Shown here: in pieces, positions 5,489 to 5,549 of the stretch
Layout: the number at the start of each line of letters is the position of its first letter
How positions within the stretch are numbered: the stretch's first letter is position 1
Assembly (NCBI GenBank): GCA_021813595.1
Contig: JAKAKF010000005.1
Coordinates: forward strand, 1 to 5,549
DNA: 5,549 nucleotides
Direction: 5' to 3'
Origin: a bacterium
Lineage (GTDB): Bacteria > SZUA-79 > Acidulodesulfobacterales > Acidulodesulfobacteraceae
The notes under the pieces: model-generated
Database searches by the model: none
Told to the model about the DNA's origin: nothing
What the model saw: the letters and a program-made list of their open reading frames with translations, nothing else
Position numbers and translations under genes: made by a program

Positions 5489-5549
5489 ATGTCTATAGCG
5501 TTCGTAAATTTTATTATACAGAAAGTCATAGTCACGGTTTTGTATTTAA
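5489..5549 (+). CDS. fliQ: Flagellar export gate protein FliQ, N-terminus only (partial)
   Basis: The frame from ATG 5489 is open to the window end and gives 20 residues: MSIAFVNFIIQKVIVTVLYL. This matches the opening of FliQ, a small protein of about 90 residues with two membrane helices that joins FliP and FliR in the export gate: a short polar start, then a first hydrophobic helix. An in-frame TAA at 5480 rules out an upstream start. Position directly after fliP is the normal place for fliQ. With only 20 residues visible, the name rests largely on order. Confidence 0.75.
   Translation, partial: MSIAFVNFIIQKVIVTVLYL

Overview
This window is part of a flagellar export and switch gene cluster, all on the + strand. 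In order it holds the end of an unidentified Asn/Gly-rich protein, then fliJ, a motE-like gene, fliL, fliM, fliN, fliO, fliP and the first 20 codons of fliQ. I see no antisense gene, RNA gene, CRISPR array or complete mobile element. The families are known, so this is not a new system. The less ordinary content lies in the control DNA between genes and in lineage-specific extensions of several proteins.

Organism: base composition is AT-leaning, with AT-rich intergenic DNA and frequent ATA codons. A FliN without a CheC domain (not FliY), a FliM with an N-terminal CheY-binding motif, a MotE-like protein with an export signal, and a sigma-54 type promoter before fliL point to a motile Gram-negative bacterium with RpoN-controlled flagella. 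A low-GC member of the old Deltaproteobacteria or a related phylum fits. That placement is an inference from gene style and is not firm.

Layout: positions 1-657 hold the upstream gene end and fliJ, the export chaperone/ATPase-stalk gene. Positions 658-710 hold a good sigma-70-like promoter whose predicted start coincides with the ATG of motE, suggesting a leaderless message. motE occupies 711-1121. Positions 1122-1316 are a 195-base AT-rich control region. It contains a GTCA-N6-TGAC palindrome resembling a FleQ box, a long AT-only inverted repeat, a sigma-54 -24/-12 element with exact spacing, and a strong Shine-Dalgarno before fliL. From there fliL-fliM-fliN-fliO-fliP are tightly packed, with a 2-base gap and then 8-, 4- and 23-base overlaps, as expected of one translationally coupled operon. 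The pattern breaks at fliP-fliQ, where a 53-base gap carries a perfect 25-base GC-ended palindrome of REP type. It separates a good Shine-Dalgarno from the fliQ start.

How the genes work together: FliM and FliN form the C-ring switch that receives CheY-P and sets rotor direction. FliO, FliP and FliQ build the membrane export gate, and FliJ works with the export ATPase that feeds it. FliL and MotE support stator recruitment or placement. Putting switch, gate and stator-support genes behind one sigma-54 promoter would make them a middle-class flagellar operon activated by an NtrC/FleQ-type regulator.
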